Source: Novosphingobium profundi
GTDB taxonomy: Bacteria; Pseudomonadota; Alphaproteobacteria; Sphingomonadales; Sphingomonadaceae
Direction of reading: 5' to 3'
Assembly (NCBI RefSeq): GCF_018491765.1
Contig: NZ_JABWCU010000011.1
Coordinates: 62,001 to 126,000, forward strand
Length of the DNA: 64,000 nt
Positions 53,656 through 63,790 of the stretch are shown here, one piece after another (position 1 is the first letter of the stretch; each line of letters starts with the position of its first letter). Position numbers and translations under genes: made by a program. The notes beneath the pieces are model-generated. The model made no database searches. It was not told the DNA's origin and saw nothing but the letters and a program-made list of their open reading frames with translations.

Positions 53656-54117
53656 TTAAATTTTGATGTCATAGGCAAAAGTGAGGGCGTTCACTCGTTC
53701 GCCGTTCTTGAAGCGGTAGTATTCGGGTCTTTCCCCTATTTGGTAAAACCCGAAAGCTCTGTAGAGTTTTTCTGCGGAATTACCCTTACGCATTTCTAGA
53801 AGTAGGCGCATCGCTCCGCGTTTATTAGCGGAATCGCTAAGTTTCATTAGAAGATTTCGAGCCAGCCCCTTGTGCCGATATTCCGGCGATACTCCAAGCA
53901 GCAGAAGTTCTTCTTCTCCGAAGCCGAGGCGCGAGAGCGTGAAGCCGACCGCCGGAGTTTCCAGATCGGGCCAGGAACCATCTGCCGCGACGAGGTTGTA
54001 GTACGTGTGTCCAAATAAGAGCGCGTCCTCGACTTGGCGTCGGGTCCAGGCTTCGCCGAAGTTCGGGTCGAAAGCCGCGCTCATGACTTCCATCAACTTG
54101 TCGAGGTCTTCGGTCAT
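53656..54117 (-). CDS. rimI: Ribosomal-protein-alanine N-acetyltransferase-like GNAT
   Basis: A 153-residue GNAT acetyltransferase. The acetyl-CoA loop reads VSPEYRHKGLARNLL (about 98-112), with LEMRKGNSAEKLYRAFGF and a Tyr after it, as in RimI. Its position after tsaB fits rimI, which is very often adjacent. The base composition is visibly lower in GC than its neighbours, with rarer A/T-ending codons, suggesting recent replacement or transfer. 43 nt separate it from tsaB. Confidence 0.85.
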   Translation of the reverse strand: MTEDLDKLMEVMSAAFDPNFGEAWTRRQVEDALLFGHTYYNLVAADGSWPDLETPAVGFTLSRLGFGEEELLLLGVSPEYRHKGLARNLLMKLSDSANKRGAMRLLLEMRKGNSAEKLYRAFGFYQIGERPEYYRFKNGERVNALTFAYDIKI

Positions 54118-54160
54118 GGTGCTCGGAGGTGATCTTGGGGATGTGAGGTCGCGAGACTTA

Positions 54161-54814
54161 TCAAAGCGCGGGGGAGCCCGGCAAGCGGGCATCCGGCGCG
54201 CGGCCATAGAGGGGACTCGTGCTCTGTGTCAGGCTGAAGTCGGGTAAGTGGGCGAAGGCGCGGGCGTCGGGTTGAAGGCAATGGGCGCTGCCGTGGCCGC
54301 GTCTGGCGACGAGCGCTTCGGCCTCGCTGCCGGCGACGCGGGCCAGCGTCAGCTGGTCCGCGGCCTGCTCGGGCTTCAGCGAGGCAAGGGGCTGTGCAGA
54401 GCGCCCTTGCGCATCGAAGCTCTCGACGAACCATTCCCCGTGCCCGCCGGTCATGGCGACGTCGACGGGCGCGTCTCCGAAGGCCGCGCGGTCCATCGCG
54501 GCGACGAGTGCGAGCGTCGGGTAACCGAATACGGGCACATGCCAGGCCAGGGCCAGCGCGCGCGCGGCGGCCAGGCCCACGCGCACCCCGGTGAAACTGC
54601 CGGGGCCGAGCGCGACGGCGATGCGATCGGCTTTGCCGCGTTCGGGCAGGGCGGCGATCATCGGCACGAGTGCTTCGGCGTGTCCGCGTCCGAGCACTCG
54701 GAACGTACCCTCGATCAGCGTGGTGCCTTCGAAGAGCGCGACCGAACACGCCGCTGTGGCACTGTCGATAACCAGGGTGCGCTGGAGGGCATCGGTTCTC
54801 GAAGTGTCAGGCAT
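54161..54814 (-). CDS. tsaB: tRNA t6A modification protein TsaB
   Basis: A 217-residue ASKHA-fold protein that partners TsaD in threonylcarbamoyl-adenosine formation on tRNAs. Landmarks: LVIDSATAACSVALF (about 14-28), HAEALVPMI, and the very typical ALGPGSFTGVRVGLAAA (about 68-84). Lies between nifU and rimI as in many alphaproteobacteria. Confidence 0.93.
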   Translation of the reverse strand: MPDTSRTDALQRTLVIDSATAACSVALFEGTTLIEGTFRVLGRGHAEALVPMIAALPERGKADRIAVALGPGSFTGVRVGLAAARALALAWHVPVFGYPTLALVAAMDRAAFGDAPVDVAMTGGHGEWFVESFDAQGRSAQPLASLKPEQAADQLTLARVAGSEAEALVARRGHGSAHCLQPDARAFAHLPDFSLTQSTSPLYGRAPDARLPGSPAL

Positions 54815-54867
54815 GGGCGAGGCGATCGTCTGCTGGCGTCAGGTGGAGGTGGGCGAAAGCGTCCGCT

Positions 54868-55449
54868 TCAGGCGGCGCGCACTTCGCTTACTTCGGGTAC
54901 ATAGTGCTTGAGCAGGCTTTCGATGCCGTGCTTGAGCGTGGCGGTCGATGATGGGCAGCCCGAGCAGGCGCCCTGCATCGAGAGGTAGACCACGCCCTCG
55001 CGGAAGCCCCGGTAGACGATGTCGCCACCGTCGTTGGCGACGGCCGGGCGCACGCGGGTCTCGATCAGGTCTCTGATCTGGGCGACGATGTCCGCGTCGG
55101 CGGGGTCCTCGCCATAGTCGACATCCTCGTCTTCGGGCGGAACGGCGATACCGTTGCCGTTCGTTCCGGCAAAGAGCGGCGCCTGCGAGACGAAGTGGTC
55201 GAGCAGGATCGAGACGACCTGCGGCTTGAGCCCGGACCATTCGGCTCCGGGTGCGGCCGTCACCGAAATGAACGACTGGCCGAAGAACACGCCCACCACG
55301 TCGCCCAGGTCAAACAGCGCTTCGGCGAGCGGCGAGACGGTGGCGTCTTCGGGTGAGGTAAATTCCCGCGTACCGGCGGGCATGACTTCCCGGCCGGGCA
55401 AGAACTTGAGCGTCGCGGGATTTGGAGTCGTTTCGGTTTCGATAAACAT
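54868..55449 (-). CDS. NifU-like iron-sulfur scaffold protein
   Basis: A 193-residue Nfu-type protein. The N-terminal Nfu domain (about 1-88; ETTPNPATLKFLPG) is joined by an acidic linker to the NifU C-terminal domain, with the cluster-binding CSGC motif (about 160-163) in VYLSMQGACSGCPSS. It carries and delivers Fe-S clusters in the cytosol. First of the nifU-tsaB-rimI group. Confidence 0.95.
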   Translation of the reverse strand: MFIETETTPNPATLKFLPGREVMPAGTREFTSPEDATVSPLAEALFDLGDVVGVFFGQSFISVTAAPGAEWSGLKPQVVSILLDHFVSQAPLFAGTNGNGIAVPPEDEDVDYGEDPADADIVAQIRDLIETRVRPAVANDGGDIVYRGFREGVVYLSMQGACSGCPSSTATLKHGIESLLKHYVPEVSEVRAA

Positions 55450-55684
55450 GACCCACGCGATTTAGGCCTTTGCTGCGGTTAATCAAGGCATCCGCGAGGA
55501 AACCTGCTTTTTGTTACATGTGCGATACAGACGTCACCCGCATGTGGCGGATTGCCCGGGCTGCGGATGGCAAAGGATTGCGGGGGCTTGGTGGCAGCTA
55601 AGAGCTTCGCATCGCCATCGCGGCATCGCCCGATCGTGCTCTATTCACTGGCCCTTAATCCGTCCCCGGCCTATAGCCTGCGCA

Positions 55685-58645
55685 ATGACGACTATTTCGC
55701 GCGCCGCCAGCTCGCTAGCCTGCCTTGTCCTTCTTGCGCAGCTTCCCGTTTCGCCCGTGATCGCCCAGGAGGACGCCAAGTCTTCGGCGACGCCGTCCCC
55801 GACCCCGGCCGCGCCGGTCCTCCAGACCGACGAGCAGGACCCCTGGCTCTATCGTGGCAGCGACATCCCCCATGACAAGCAGTGGCACTTTGGCGAAATG
55901 TCGAACGGGCTGCGCTACGCGGTGCGGCGCAACGGTGTGCCGCCGGGGCAGGTCTCGATCCGCGTGCGGGTGGATGCGGGCTCGCTCAACGAGACCGACG
56001 GCGAACGCGGCTACGCGCATTTGCTCGAGCACATGCTGTTCCGCGAATCCAAGTACATTCCCTCGGGGCAGGCGATCGCCATGTTCCAGCGTCTCGGCGC
56101 GACTTTCGGTACCGACACTAATGCGGTGACCTCGACCACGCAGACGGTGTTCAAGCTCGATCTCCCGGACGCGACGCCCGCGTCGCTCGACGAGACCTTC
56201 AAGCTGATGTCGGGCATGGTCACCGCGCCCACGCTCTCGAGCGCGGATCTCAAGCAGGATCGGCCGATCGTCCTTGCCGAAATGCGTGAGCGGGGTGGGG
56301 CCGCCAAGCGCGTCCAGCAGGCGATGCAGGCGACCTTCTACAAGGGCCAGCCGCTGGCCGAACGCGAGCCGATCGGCACCGCGCAGTCGCTCAACGCGGC
56401 GACCCAGAACTCGGTGCGCGCCTTCTACCACCGGTGGTATCGCCCCGACAACGTGACCGTGATCGTCGCGGGCGACGCCGATCCCGCGATGCTCGAAAGC
56501 TACGTGCGCAAGTGGTTCGGGAGCTGGCAGGCGCAAGGCAAGCTTGCTCCCGTGCCCAGCTTCGGCGATCCCGTCGCGCCCACCGGGAATACCGGCAGCA
56601 ACCGCGAGCTGGCGCCCGTGGGCGAGACCAGGGTGCTCGTCGAGCCCGACCTGCCGCCCTCGCTGCTGGTCGCGACGCTGCGTCCCTGGCGCCAGGTCGT
56701 AGACAATATCCCCTACAACCAGGGCATCATGACCGACCAGATCGCGCAAGCGATCATCAACCGCCGCCTCGAGACCCGCGCGCGGGCCGGGGGCAGCTAT
56801 CTCTCGGCCTCGGTCAACGAGGACAAGGTCTCGCGCAGCGCCGACGTCACGTTCGTTTCGGTGACGCCGCTCGGCGAGGATTGGGACAAGGCGCTCAAGG
56901 ACGTGCGCGGGGTGATCGCCGATGCGATGAACCGTCCCCCCACGCAGGCGGAGATCGACCGCGAAGTGGCCGAGCTCGACGTCGCCTTCCAGGTGCCGGT
57001 CGAGCAGCAGCGGATCCTGCCCGGCGCGCAGCTCGCCGACGATCTCGTCAACGCGCTCGACATCCGCGAAACGGTTGCCTCGCCCGACGACGTTCTGCGC
57101 ATCTTCCGCGAATCGAAGCCTCTGTTCACGCCCGAAAAGGTGCTCGAGCACACCCGCAAGCTGTTCTCGGGCACGGTGACCCGCGCGCTGTTCACCACCC
57201 CCGAGGCGGGCAAGGTGACCGATGCGCAGCTGCGCCAGGCGCTGATCGATCCGGTCAAGCCCGACGCCAGCGCGCGCCTCGCCGCCAACGCCAAACCGGT
57301 CTCGTTCAAGACCCTGCCCGCGATCGGCACGCCGCACGCGCCGGTCACGGACCAGCCCACCGGCCTGCTCGACATCGAGGAGTTGACCTTCGCCAACGGC
57401 GTCAAGGCGCTGCTCTGGCCGGTCGCCGAGGAACCTGGCCGCGTGGTCGCCAAGGTCCGCTTCGGCGGCGGTACGCGTTCGATCGAGCCGGCCGATGCGG
57501 CCTACCTTGCGCTCGGCCAGTACGCGCTCGTCGGTTCGGGTCTCGCGACGCTGGGTCTTGACGACCTCGACGCGATCTCGACGGGCCGCAAGATGGGCTT
57601 CGATTTCTCGGTCGACGACGCGGCCTTCGAGCTGAAGGCCGAGACCCGTCCGCAGGACCTGGAAGACCAGCTCTACCTCTTCGCCGCCAAGCTCGACCTG
57701 CCGCGTTGGGACGAGAACCCGTTCCGCCGCGCCAAGGCCGCCGCGAAGATCCAGTACGATACTTTCGCCACCTCGCCGCAGGGCGTGCTGAGCCGGGACC
57801 TGCCGTACTACCAGCACGGCAAGGACCCGCGCTATTCCACCCCGACGCCCGAGCAGATCGACAAGACCACCCTCGACGGCTTCAAGCGCGTGTGGTCCAA
57901 GGCGCTCTCCGAAGGGCCGGTCGAAGTGCAGATCTACGGCGACTTCGACAAGGCCGCCGCCATCGCCGCGCTGGAGAAGACTTTCGGCGCGCTCAAGACT
58001 CGCGAGAACGCGCTGTCGACCGGCAAGGCGCCGCCGATCGCGGTGTCGCAGCCCTCGAAGGCGCCGGTGGTGCTCCACCACCATGGCGATCCCGACCAGG
58101 CGGCGGCGGTGATTTCGTGGCCCACGGGCGGCGGCGCGATGGGCATTCGCGAATCGCGCCAGCTCGAGATCCTGACGCAGATCTTCACCAACCGGTTGAT
58201 GAACGCGGTGCGCGAGAAGCTGGGCGTCGCCTATTCGCCCTATGTCTATTCGACTTGGCCGGTCGATCTCCAGGCGGGCGGTGCGATCACCGCAGTGGCG
58301 CAAGTCGATCCCAAGTCCGTCGACGTGTTCTACCAGACCGCCGAGGAAATCGCGCAGGACCTCATCGCCAATCCGCCGACCGCGGACGAGCTCCAACTCG
58401 TGGTCGAGCCGCTGCGCCAGCAGGTGACGCGCGCGGCCTCGAGCACCGCGTTCTTCATGAACCAGCTTGAGGGCGCGAGCCTCGATCCCTCGCGCTTTGG
58501 CACGGTGCGCACGGTGCTGCTCGACTATACCCAGACGAGCCCCGAACGCATGCAGGCGCTCGCGGCCAAGTATCTGGGGCAGGGCAATTCGTGGCGCCTC
58601 GAAGTGCTGCCCGAGGACAAGGGCCCGAGCGCCGGGTCCAAGTGA
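55685..58645 (+). CDS. M16 family zinc protease
   Basis: A 986-residue secreted insulinase-type protease. A signal peptide (about 1-27) and Pro/Thr-rich linker precede the first M16 half-domain with the inverted zinc motif HLLEH at 112-116 (GYAHLLEHMLF). Later inactive domains follow (around 200-380, 460-760 and 780-970), so both halves are in one chain, like pitrilysin. It should degrade peptides in the periplasm. The start at 55685 has no strong ribosome site; the frame is open upstream. Confidence 0.92.
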   Translation: MTTISRAASSLACLVLLAQLPVSPVIAQEDAKSSATPSPTPAAPVLQTDEQDPWLYRGSDIPHDKQWHFGEMSNGLRYAVRRNGVPPGQVSIRVRVDAGSLNETDGERGYAHLLEHMLFRESKYIPSGQAIAMFQRLGATFGTDTNAVTSTTQTVFKLDLPDATPASLDETFKLMSGMVTAPTLSSADLKQDRPIVLAEMRERGGAAKRVQQAMQATFYKGQPLAEREPIGTAQSLNAATQNSVRAFYHRWYRPDNVTVIVAGDADPAMLESYVRKWFGSWQAQGKLAPVPSFGDPVAPTGNTGSNRELAPVGETRVLVEPDLPPSLLVATLRPWRQVVDNIPYNQGIMTDQIAQAIINRRLETRARAGGSYLSASVNEDKVSRSADVTFVSVTPLGEDWDKALKDVRGVIADAMNRPPTQAEIDREVAELDVAFQVPVEQQRILPGAQLADDLVNALDIRETVASPDDVLRIFRESKPLFTPEKVLEHTRKLFSGTVTRALFTTPEAGKVTDAQLRQALIDPVKPDASARLAANAKPVSFKTLPAIGTPHAPVTDQPTGLLDIEELTFANGVKALLWPVAEEPGRVVAKVRFGGGTRSIEPADAAYLALGQYALVGSGLATLGLDDLDAISTGRKMGFDFSVDDAAFELKAETRPQDLEDQLYLFAAKLDLPRWDENPFRRAKAAAKIQYDTFATSPQGVLSRDLPYYQHGKDPRYSTPTPEQIDKTTLDGFKRVWSKALSEGPVEVQIYGDFDKAAAIAALEKTFGALKTRENALSTGKAPPIAVSQPSKAPVVLHHHGDPDQAAAVISWPTGGGAMGIRESRQLEILTQIFTNRLMNAVREKLGVAYSPYVYSTWPVDLQAGGAITAVAQVDPKSVDVFYQTAEEIAQDLIANPPTADELQLVVEPLRQQVTRAASSTAFFMNQLEGASLDPSRFGTVRTVLLDYTQTSPERMQALAAKYLGQGNSWRLEVLPEDKGPSAGSK

Positions 58646-58848
58646 GCGCGTGACCGGCAGCCTCTTCGGGGTTGCCGGTCGTGCCTCTCGAAAAGGCATT
58701 CGGCGCAACCGATTACCCTGATCGGGCAAAGCGTCTTTGCAAAAATTGCGGGCAGCGGCTATGGGGCGCCCCTCATCTGCAGATGGGGGAAGTCCGTCTC
58801 CCGTCCGCAGGGGCTCTGGGAGAGGGCCGATTTTCAGGAGTTAATGAC

Positions 58849-60222
58849 GTGGCTAGCAATTGGACCCCGGATGGTTGGAAGGCGCAGGAAGCGCGCCACC
58901 TTCCGGTATATGGTGACGAAACGAAGCTGAACGCGGTCGAGGCGACCCTGGCAAAGTTTCCGCCGCTGGTCTTTGCCGGCGAGGCGCGCGAACTCAAGAA
59001 GGACCTCGCCGAAGTGGCGGCCGGTCGCGGTTTTCTGCTTCAGGGCGGGGACTGCGCCGAAAGCTTCGCCGAGTTCCACCCCAACAACATTCGCGACACC
59101 TTCCGCGTCCTGCTGCAGATGGCGGTGATCCTCACTTTCGCCAGCAAGCAGCCGGTGGTGAAGCTGGGCCGCATGGCGGGCCAGTTCGCCAAACCGCGCT
59201 CGGCCCCCACCGAGATGGTCGGCGGTGTCGAGATGCCCAGCTACTTCGGCGACATCATCAACGGCATCGAGCCGACCGCCGAAGCGCGCCGCAACGATCC
59301 CGAGCGGATGCTGCAGGCCTACGGCCAGTCGGCCTCGACGCTCAATCTGCTGCGCGCCTTTGCGACCGGCGGCTATGCGAATCTCAGCCAGGTCCACCAG
59401 TGGACGATGGAGCACATCAACCGCAGCCCCTGGGGCGAGAAGTTCGCGCAAATGGCGGACCGCATCGGCGAAGCGCTCGACTTCATGGCGGCTTGCGGCG
59501 TCGATCCCTCGACCGTGCCGCAGCTCCAGGGAACGAGCTTCTACACCAGCCATGAAGCGCTCCTGCTGCCTTACGAGCAGGCGCTTACCCGCCGCGATTC
59601 GCTGACGGGTGGCTGGTACGACTGTTCGGCCCACATGCTGTGGATCGGCGATCGCACCCGCTTCGAGGGCTCGGCGCACGTCGAGTTCCTGCGCGGCGTA
59701 GAGAACCCGATCGGCATGAAGTGCGGGCCGAGCCTCGAGCCCGACGCACTCATCAAGATGCTCGATACCCTGAACCCCAACCGCGAGCCGGGCCGCATGA
59801 CCCTGATCAGCCGCTTCGGCCACGACAAGGTCGAGGCAGGCCTGCCCAAGCTGGTGCGTGCGGTGAAGGCCGAGGGTCACCCGGTGGTGTGGTCGTGCGA
59901 CCCGATGCACGGCAACGTGATCAAGACCGATTCGGGCATCAAGACGCGTCCGTTCGAGCGGATTCTCTCCGAAGTGCGCGGCTTCTTCGCGGTGCACCGC
60001 GCGGAAGGCACGCACGCGGGCGGCATCCACATCGAGATGACCGGGCAGGACGTGACCGAGTGCACCGGTGGCGCGATCGCGATCACCGACGAGCGCCTCG
60101 GCGATCGCTACCACACCCACTGCGACCCGCGCCTCAACGGTGCGCAGTCGATCGAGCTGGCCTTCGAGATGGCCGACCTGCTCAACCTCGAAGCCAACGA
60201 GCGCCACAGCCAGGCGGCCTGA
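58849..60222 (+). CDS. Class II 3-deoxy-7-phosphoheptulonate (DAHP) synthase
   Basis: A 457-residue enzyme condensing phosphoenolpyruvate and erythrose-4-phosphate, first step of aromatic amino-acid synthesis. It is of the plant/Mycobacterium type: [17 protein letters not shown] start, [11 protein letters not shown] (about 66-76) with the metal Cys, [36 protein letters not shown], and [15 protein letters not shown]. The GTG start (58849) has a CAGGAG site and gives the standard N-terminus. A hairpin follows the stop. Confidence 0.96.
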   Translation: MASNWTPDGWKAQEARHLPVYGDETKLNAVEATLAKFPPLVFAGEARELKKDLAEVAAGRGFLLQGGDCAESFAEFHPNNIRDTFRVLLQMAVILTFASKQPVVKLGRMAGQFAKPRSAPTEMVGGVEMPSYFGDIINGIEPTAEARRNDPERMLQAYGQSASTLNLLRAFATGGYANLSQVHQWTMEHINRSPWGEKFAQMADRIGEALDFMAACGVDPSTVPQLQGTSFYTSHEALLLPYEQALTRRDSLTGGWYDCSAHMLWIGDRTRFEGSAHVEFLRGVENPIGMKCGPSLEPDALIKMLDTLNPNREPGRMTLISRFGHDKVEAGLPKLVRAVKAEGHPVVWSCDPMHGNVIKTDSGIKTRPFERILSEVRGFFAVHRAEGTHAGGIHIEMTGQDVTECTGGAIAITDERLGDRYHTHCDPRLNGAQSIELAFEMADLLNLEANERHSQAA

Positions 60223-60252
60223 GCGCTTTTTGGAAGAGCGGTTCGAAATCAA

Positions 60253-60290
60253 AGAACGGGCGGGAAGGCAACAGCTTTCCCGCCCGTTCT
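60253..60290 (+). terminator. Terminator-like hairpin after DAHP synthase
   Basis: A perfect 14-bp stem (60253-60266 with 60277-60290) begins 31 nt past the stop; only a short T-rich tail follows. Confidence 0.6.
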
Positions 60291-60510
60291 GGCATTTGCG
60301 AGATGGCTGAGCAGTTTGGGTGATGTTGAGAAGTATTCGACGGGAATCATTCTTCGCGAAAAAAACCCCGGACCGTCGGTTCCTGAATGAAGCCACAGGG
60401 CTGCCATCATTGCTCTGCATTGACGTTAAATATTGGCAAGTCACGCCTCCATGCGATACCTCCCGTGGGAACCGGTGGTGCGCCGCCGATTGGCAATAGG
60501 GGAAATCTCG

Positions 60511-61482
60511 ATGTTGAAGTCTTCGACGGCGACCGCCGTAGTGCTCGCGCTGGTCGTCACCGGCAGTCCGGTGCAGGCGAAGTCCGACGCGCGAGCAAGT
60601 GGCGGGCAACGCATGCAGGAGCAGGCCGTCACGGACGTGCCGCATTGCACGCGCAAGCTTGGTACTCTCTCGATCGTAGACGGCGATGACCCGCGGGGCT
60701 GGACCCAGTATTCGCTGGCCCCGCCGCAAAAGCTGCTCAAAGTATTGGTGCAGCGCTCGGGTTGCTTCAATCTGGTCGATCGCGGCAGCGGCTTGCAGGC
60801 CGCCGAACGTGAACGTCAGGTCGGCAATCATCTGGGGATGCAGCGCGGCTCGAACGTCGGTCAAGGACAAATCAAGGCGGCCGACTACGTTCTTGTCGCA
60901 GAAGTCCAAGGCGCAAACGCCAATGTCAGTGGCAGCGGTGTCGGCGGTGCGGTCGGCGGACTGATCGGTGGCGGTGTCGGTGGCTTGCTGGGCGGCATGC
61001 GTAGCAAGAAGCTGGAAGCCAACACGGTCTTGTCGCTCACCAACGTGCGCACCACCGAAACCATCGCGACGCAGGAAGGCTATGCGGTCAAGAACAACCT
61101 GAGCTTTGCCGCCGGTGGCGGCGGGTTCTTTGGCGCGGGTGCTGCCGCGGCCGTGGGCGGCGGCTATGACAACACCGACATCGGTCGCATCGTCACCCTG
61201 TCGTTCATCCAGGCCTATTCGAAGATGGTCGAAGACCTCGGCCTCGTCACACCGGGTTCGGAAGGTACCGCCGAAGCCACACCGACACGCACCTTCACGG
61301 CCCAGCGCCCCGTCATTATGCGCGTGACCGCCACCGGCACCGGCAAGATCATCCGTACGCTTCCGGCGGGCGCGATCGTCTACCCCACCGGCAACAAGAA
61401 TGGTCTGTGGTGGGAAATCGCCGACGAGAACGACAATGTAGGATGGGCACTCAACACCGGCCTTGCGCCTACTGAGCACTAA
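60511..61482 (+). CDS. CsgG/HfaB-domain protein with C-terminal SH3-like domain
   Basis: A 323-residue exported protein. A signal peptide (about 1-23) is followed by a CsgG-type domain (about 45-230; LVQRSGCFNLVDRG, ADYVLVAEVQ) that is interrupted by glycine-zipper segments (VGGAVGGLIGGGVGG and a second GAGAAAAVGGG) likely to insert into a membrane. The final 70 residues look like an SH3b domain (RVTATGTGKIIRTLPAG, WWEIADENDNVGW). CsgG relatives make outer-membrane export pores; no curli genes are near, and the usual lipid-anchor Cys is missing. Start ATG 60511 has AGGGGAAA. Confidence 0.75.
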   Translation: MLKSSTATAVVLALVVTGSPVQAKSDARASGGQRMQEQAVTDVPHCTRKLGTLSIVDGDDPRGWTQYSLAPPQKLLKVLVQRSGCFNLVDRGSGLQAAERERQVGNHLGMQRGSNVGQGQIKAADYVLVAEVQGANANVSGSGVGGAVGGLIGGGVGGLLGGMRSKKLEANTVLSLTNVRTTETIATQEGYAVKNNLSFAAGGGGFFGAGAAAAVGGGYDNTDIGRIVTLSFIQAYSKMVEDLGLVTPGSEGTAEATPTRTFTAQRPVIMRVTATGTGKIIRTLPAGAIVYPTGNKNGLWWEIADENDNVGWALNTGLAPTEH

Positions 61483-61851
61483 ATCGAGCGCAAGGTGCGC
61501 GCGAACACCGCGCGCACCTTGCCATTTGCCAGCCATCTCGAAAAATTGTGAAAATGCTGACGCGCCCTTTTGCGCAGCGCAATAGTCACAATGTGCCATC
61601 GCTGATCGACGAGCGTGTTCCAAGCCTCGCGACAATAGTTGCTGATGGCGTCGCCTCGCTAAAGACCTACATATACCACGCTACATCGTCCCACGCGCCC
61701 CTCCCGCGCTAGCCGGTTCGTGCTCGGGCGCGCTGCGGACGAACGGCGGATACGTTTGGGGGGTAATTCGTCGTGACCAAGCCGCTCCATTCCCATGGTA
61801 ATTCCGCGCAGCCGCTTGACCGCACGCGAGGCTCGGTCCATCCCGTGCGCC
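61483..61851. other. Intergenic region before the CocE-type hydrolase
   Basis: 369 bases with the hairpin above and then about 150 bases of lower GC that probably hold the hydrolase promoter. A GTG at 61773 has an excellent GGGGGG ribosome site but is out of frame with the hydrolase; ATG 61795 is in frame but has no site. No other gene seen. Confidence 0.45.
61490..61522 (+). terminator. Hairpin after the CsgG-domain gene
   Basis: A perfect 14-bp stem (61490-61503 with 61509-61522), 8 nt past the stop, without a T run. Confidence 0.6.
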
Positions 61852-63762
61852 ATGATACATCATATCCGTCGCACGGCCGCGCTTGGGGTGGCCACTTTCG
61901 CTCTCGTCCTGCCTGCTCTTTCGGTCTCGGCCGCGCCCAGCGGCGCGCCGCTCGACACGATGGCCAACGAGAAGGTCAAGGAATACGACTGGGTGCGCCC
62001 GCAGGCCAACTTCGTGCGCCGCGTGGTCGACATCCCGATGCGCGACGGGGTGAAGCTGCACACCATCATCATCTTCCGCAAGGGTTTGAGCGATGCGCCG
62101 ATGCTGCTCACCCGCACGCCCTACGACGCGGAAGGCTCGACCAGCCGCAACCGCAGCCAGGACATCGACGAGGTCGTGCGCTATTCCGACCAGCTCTTCG
62201 TCGACAACGGCTACATCCGCGTGTTCCAGGACATTCGCGGGCAGCACGGTTCCGAGGGCGACTATGTCATGAACCGCCCGCTGCGCGGCGCCTTCAACAA
62301 GACCAAGACCGACCATGCCACCGACACGTACGACACCATCGACTGGCTGGTGAAGAACGTGAAGGAGAGCAACGGCAAGGTCGGCATGATCGGCTCGTCC
62401 TATGAGGGCTTCACCGCGCTGATGGGCACGGTCGATCCGCACCCCGCGCTTCAGGCAACGATCCCGCAGAGCCCGATGGTCGACGGCTGGATCGGTGACG
62501 ACTGGTTCCACAACGGCGCCTTCCGCACCTTCGGCTATGACTATGACCTGGGCCAGACGGCGGGCAAGGGCGGCGGCGCGGTGCCGCGCGGCACCGGCGA
62601 GGACTACGCGGCCTACCTCAAGGAAGGTTCGGCCTACGATTACGCTGAGAAGTACGGCCTGCTCGACATTCCGGCGGTCCGCAAGGTGCTCGAGCACCCC
62701 GCCTACGACGACTGGTGGCAGTACCAGGCGGTCGACAAGCAGCTTGCCAAGCGTCCGTTGACGGTGCCGATGCTGCTTGTCGTAGGCGAGTGGGACCAGG
62801 AGGACAGCTACGGCGCGCCGGCGGTTTACCAGGCGCTCGAGCCCAAGGATACCGGCAACGACATGGTCAGCCTGGCGATCGGTCCCTGGCGCCATTCGGG
62901 CGTCAACTACGTGGGGCGTTCGCTGGGCGCGATCGACTTCGCGGGCGACACCGCCAAGCAGTTCCGCGAGGACTATGAGCTGCCGTTCCTCGACTGCCAC
63001 CTCAAGAGCCATCCGGCCGCCTGCAAGACCCCGCCCGTGATCACCTACACCTCGGGCGCCGACAAATGGGAAGTCTCGCAAAAGTGGCCTGACGGCGCCT
63101 ATACGCCGCTTTACCTCGCTGGCAATTCGGCGCTTTCGTGGAGCAAGCCGGAGGCGGGCGAGGACAGCTACGTCTCCGATCCGGCCAAGCCCGTACCGAT
63201 GCTGCCGCGCCCGATCGAGATGAGTGGCGACGAGTGGAAGACCTGGCTGGTGCAGGACCAGCGCTTCGCCGACAGCCGCACCGACGTGCTCAGCTACGAG
63301 ACCGGCGTGCTCGACAAGCCGGTCCACATCAAGGGCGCGCCCAAGGTCGATCTCCACGCCTTCACCAGCGGCGAGGACAGCGACTTCGTGGTCAAGCTGA
63401 TCGACGTCTACCCCGAGGAATACTCGGAAAAGCCTGCGCTTGCCGGCTACGAGCTGCCGATGGGGATCGAGATCTTCCGCGGCCGCTACGTGCATGGTTT
63501 CGCGACGCCCGCGCCGCTCGAGCCGGGCAAGAGCTACAACTTCAAGTGGTCGCTCCCCAATGTCGACCATGTCTTCCTGCCCGGGCACAAGATCATGGTG
63601 CAGGTCCAGTCGAGCCTGTTCCCGCTTTACGACCGCAACCCGCAGAAGTGGGTGCCTTCGATCATGAAGGCCAAGCCCGAGGACTACGTGAAGGCGACCG
63701 AGACGGTGCAGCGCGGCGGTGACGCGGCAAGCGCGGTCTGGCTGCCGATCGCGCAGGACTGA
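61852..63762 (+). CDS. CocE/NonD family alpha-amino-acid ester hydrolase-like
   Basis: A 636-residue secreted hydrolase. A signal peptide (about 1-26) leads to the X-Pro dipeptidyl-peptidase (S15) fold: the nucleophile motif GSSYEG (about 181-186), VFQDIRGQHGSEG before it, VVGEWDQEDSYG with the acid, and GPWRHSG with the catalytic His. The C-terminal jelly-roll (about 430-630) is the family's XPP_C domain. It likely hydrolyses peptide-like esters or amides in the periplasm. The start is unclear: ATG 61852 (signal peptide) or 61795. Confidence 0.88.
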   Translation: MIHHIRRTAALGVATFALVLPALSVSAAPSGAPLDTMANEKVKEYDWVRPQANFVRRVVDIPMRDGVKLHTIIIFRKGLSDAPMLLTRTPYDAEGSTSRNRSQDIDEVVRYSDQLFVDNGYIRVFQDIRGQHGSEGDYVMNRPLRGAFNKTKTDHATDTYDTIDWLVKNVKESNGKVGMIGSSYEGFTALMGTVDPHPALQATIPQSPMVDGWIGDDWFHNGAFRTFGYDYDLGQTAGKGGGAVPRGTGEDYAAYLKEGSAYDYAEKYGLLDIPAVRKVLEHPAYDDWWQYQAVDKQLAKRPLTVPMLLVVGEWDQEDSYGAPAVYQALEPKDTGNDMVSLAIGPWRHSGVNYVGRSLGAIDFAGDTAKQFREDYELPFLDCHLKSHPAACKTPPVITYTSGADKWEVSQKWPDGAYTPLYLAGNSALSWSKPEAGEDSYVSDPAKPVPMLPRPIEMSGDEWKTWLVQDQRFADSRTDVLSYETGVLDKPVHIKGAPKVDLHAFTSGEDSDFVVKLIDVYPEEYSEKPALAGYELPMGIEIFRGRYVHGFATPAPLEPGKSYNFKWSLPNVDHVFLPGHKIMVQVQSSLFPLYDRNPQKWVPSIMKAKPEDYVKATETVQRGGDAASAVWLPIAQD

Positions 63763-63790
63763 TGGACGGCGCGCAAGGGAAGGACGGGCC

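Noticed and set aside
55715..58729. Minus-strand open frame of 1004 codons
   Set aside because: It mirrors the M16 protease gene; repetitive Arg/Gly/His composition is typical of shadow frames.
58834..61635. Minus-strand open frame of 933 codons
   Set aside because: It is antisense to DAHP synthase and the CsgG-domain gene, both with clear families.
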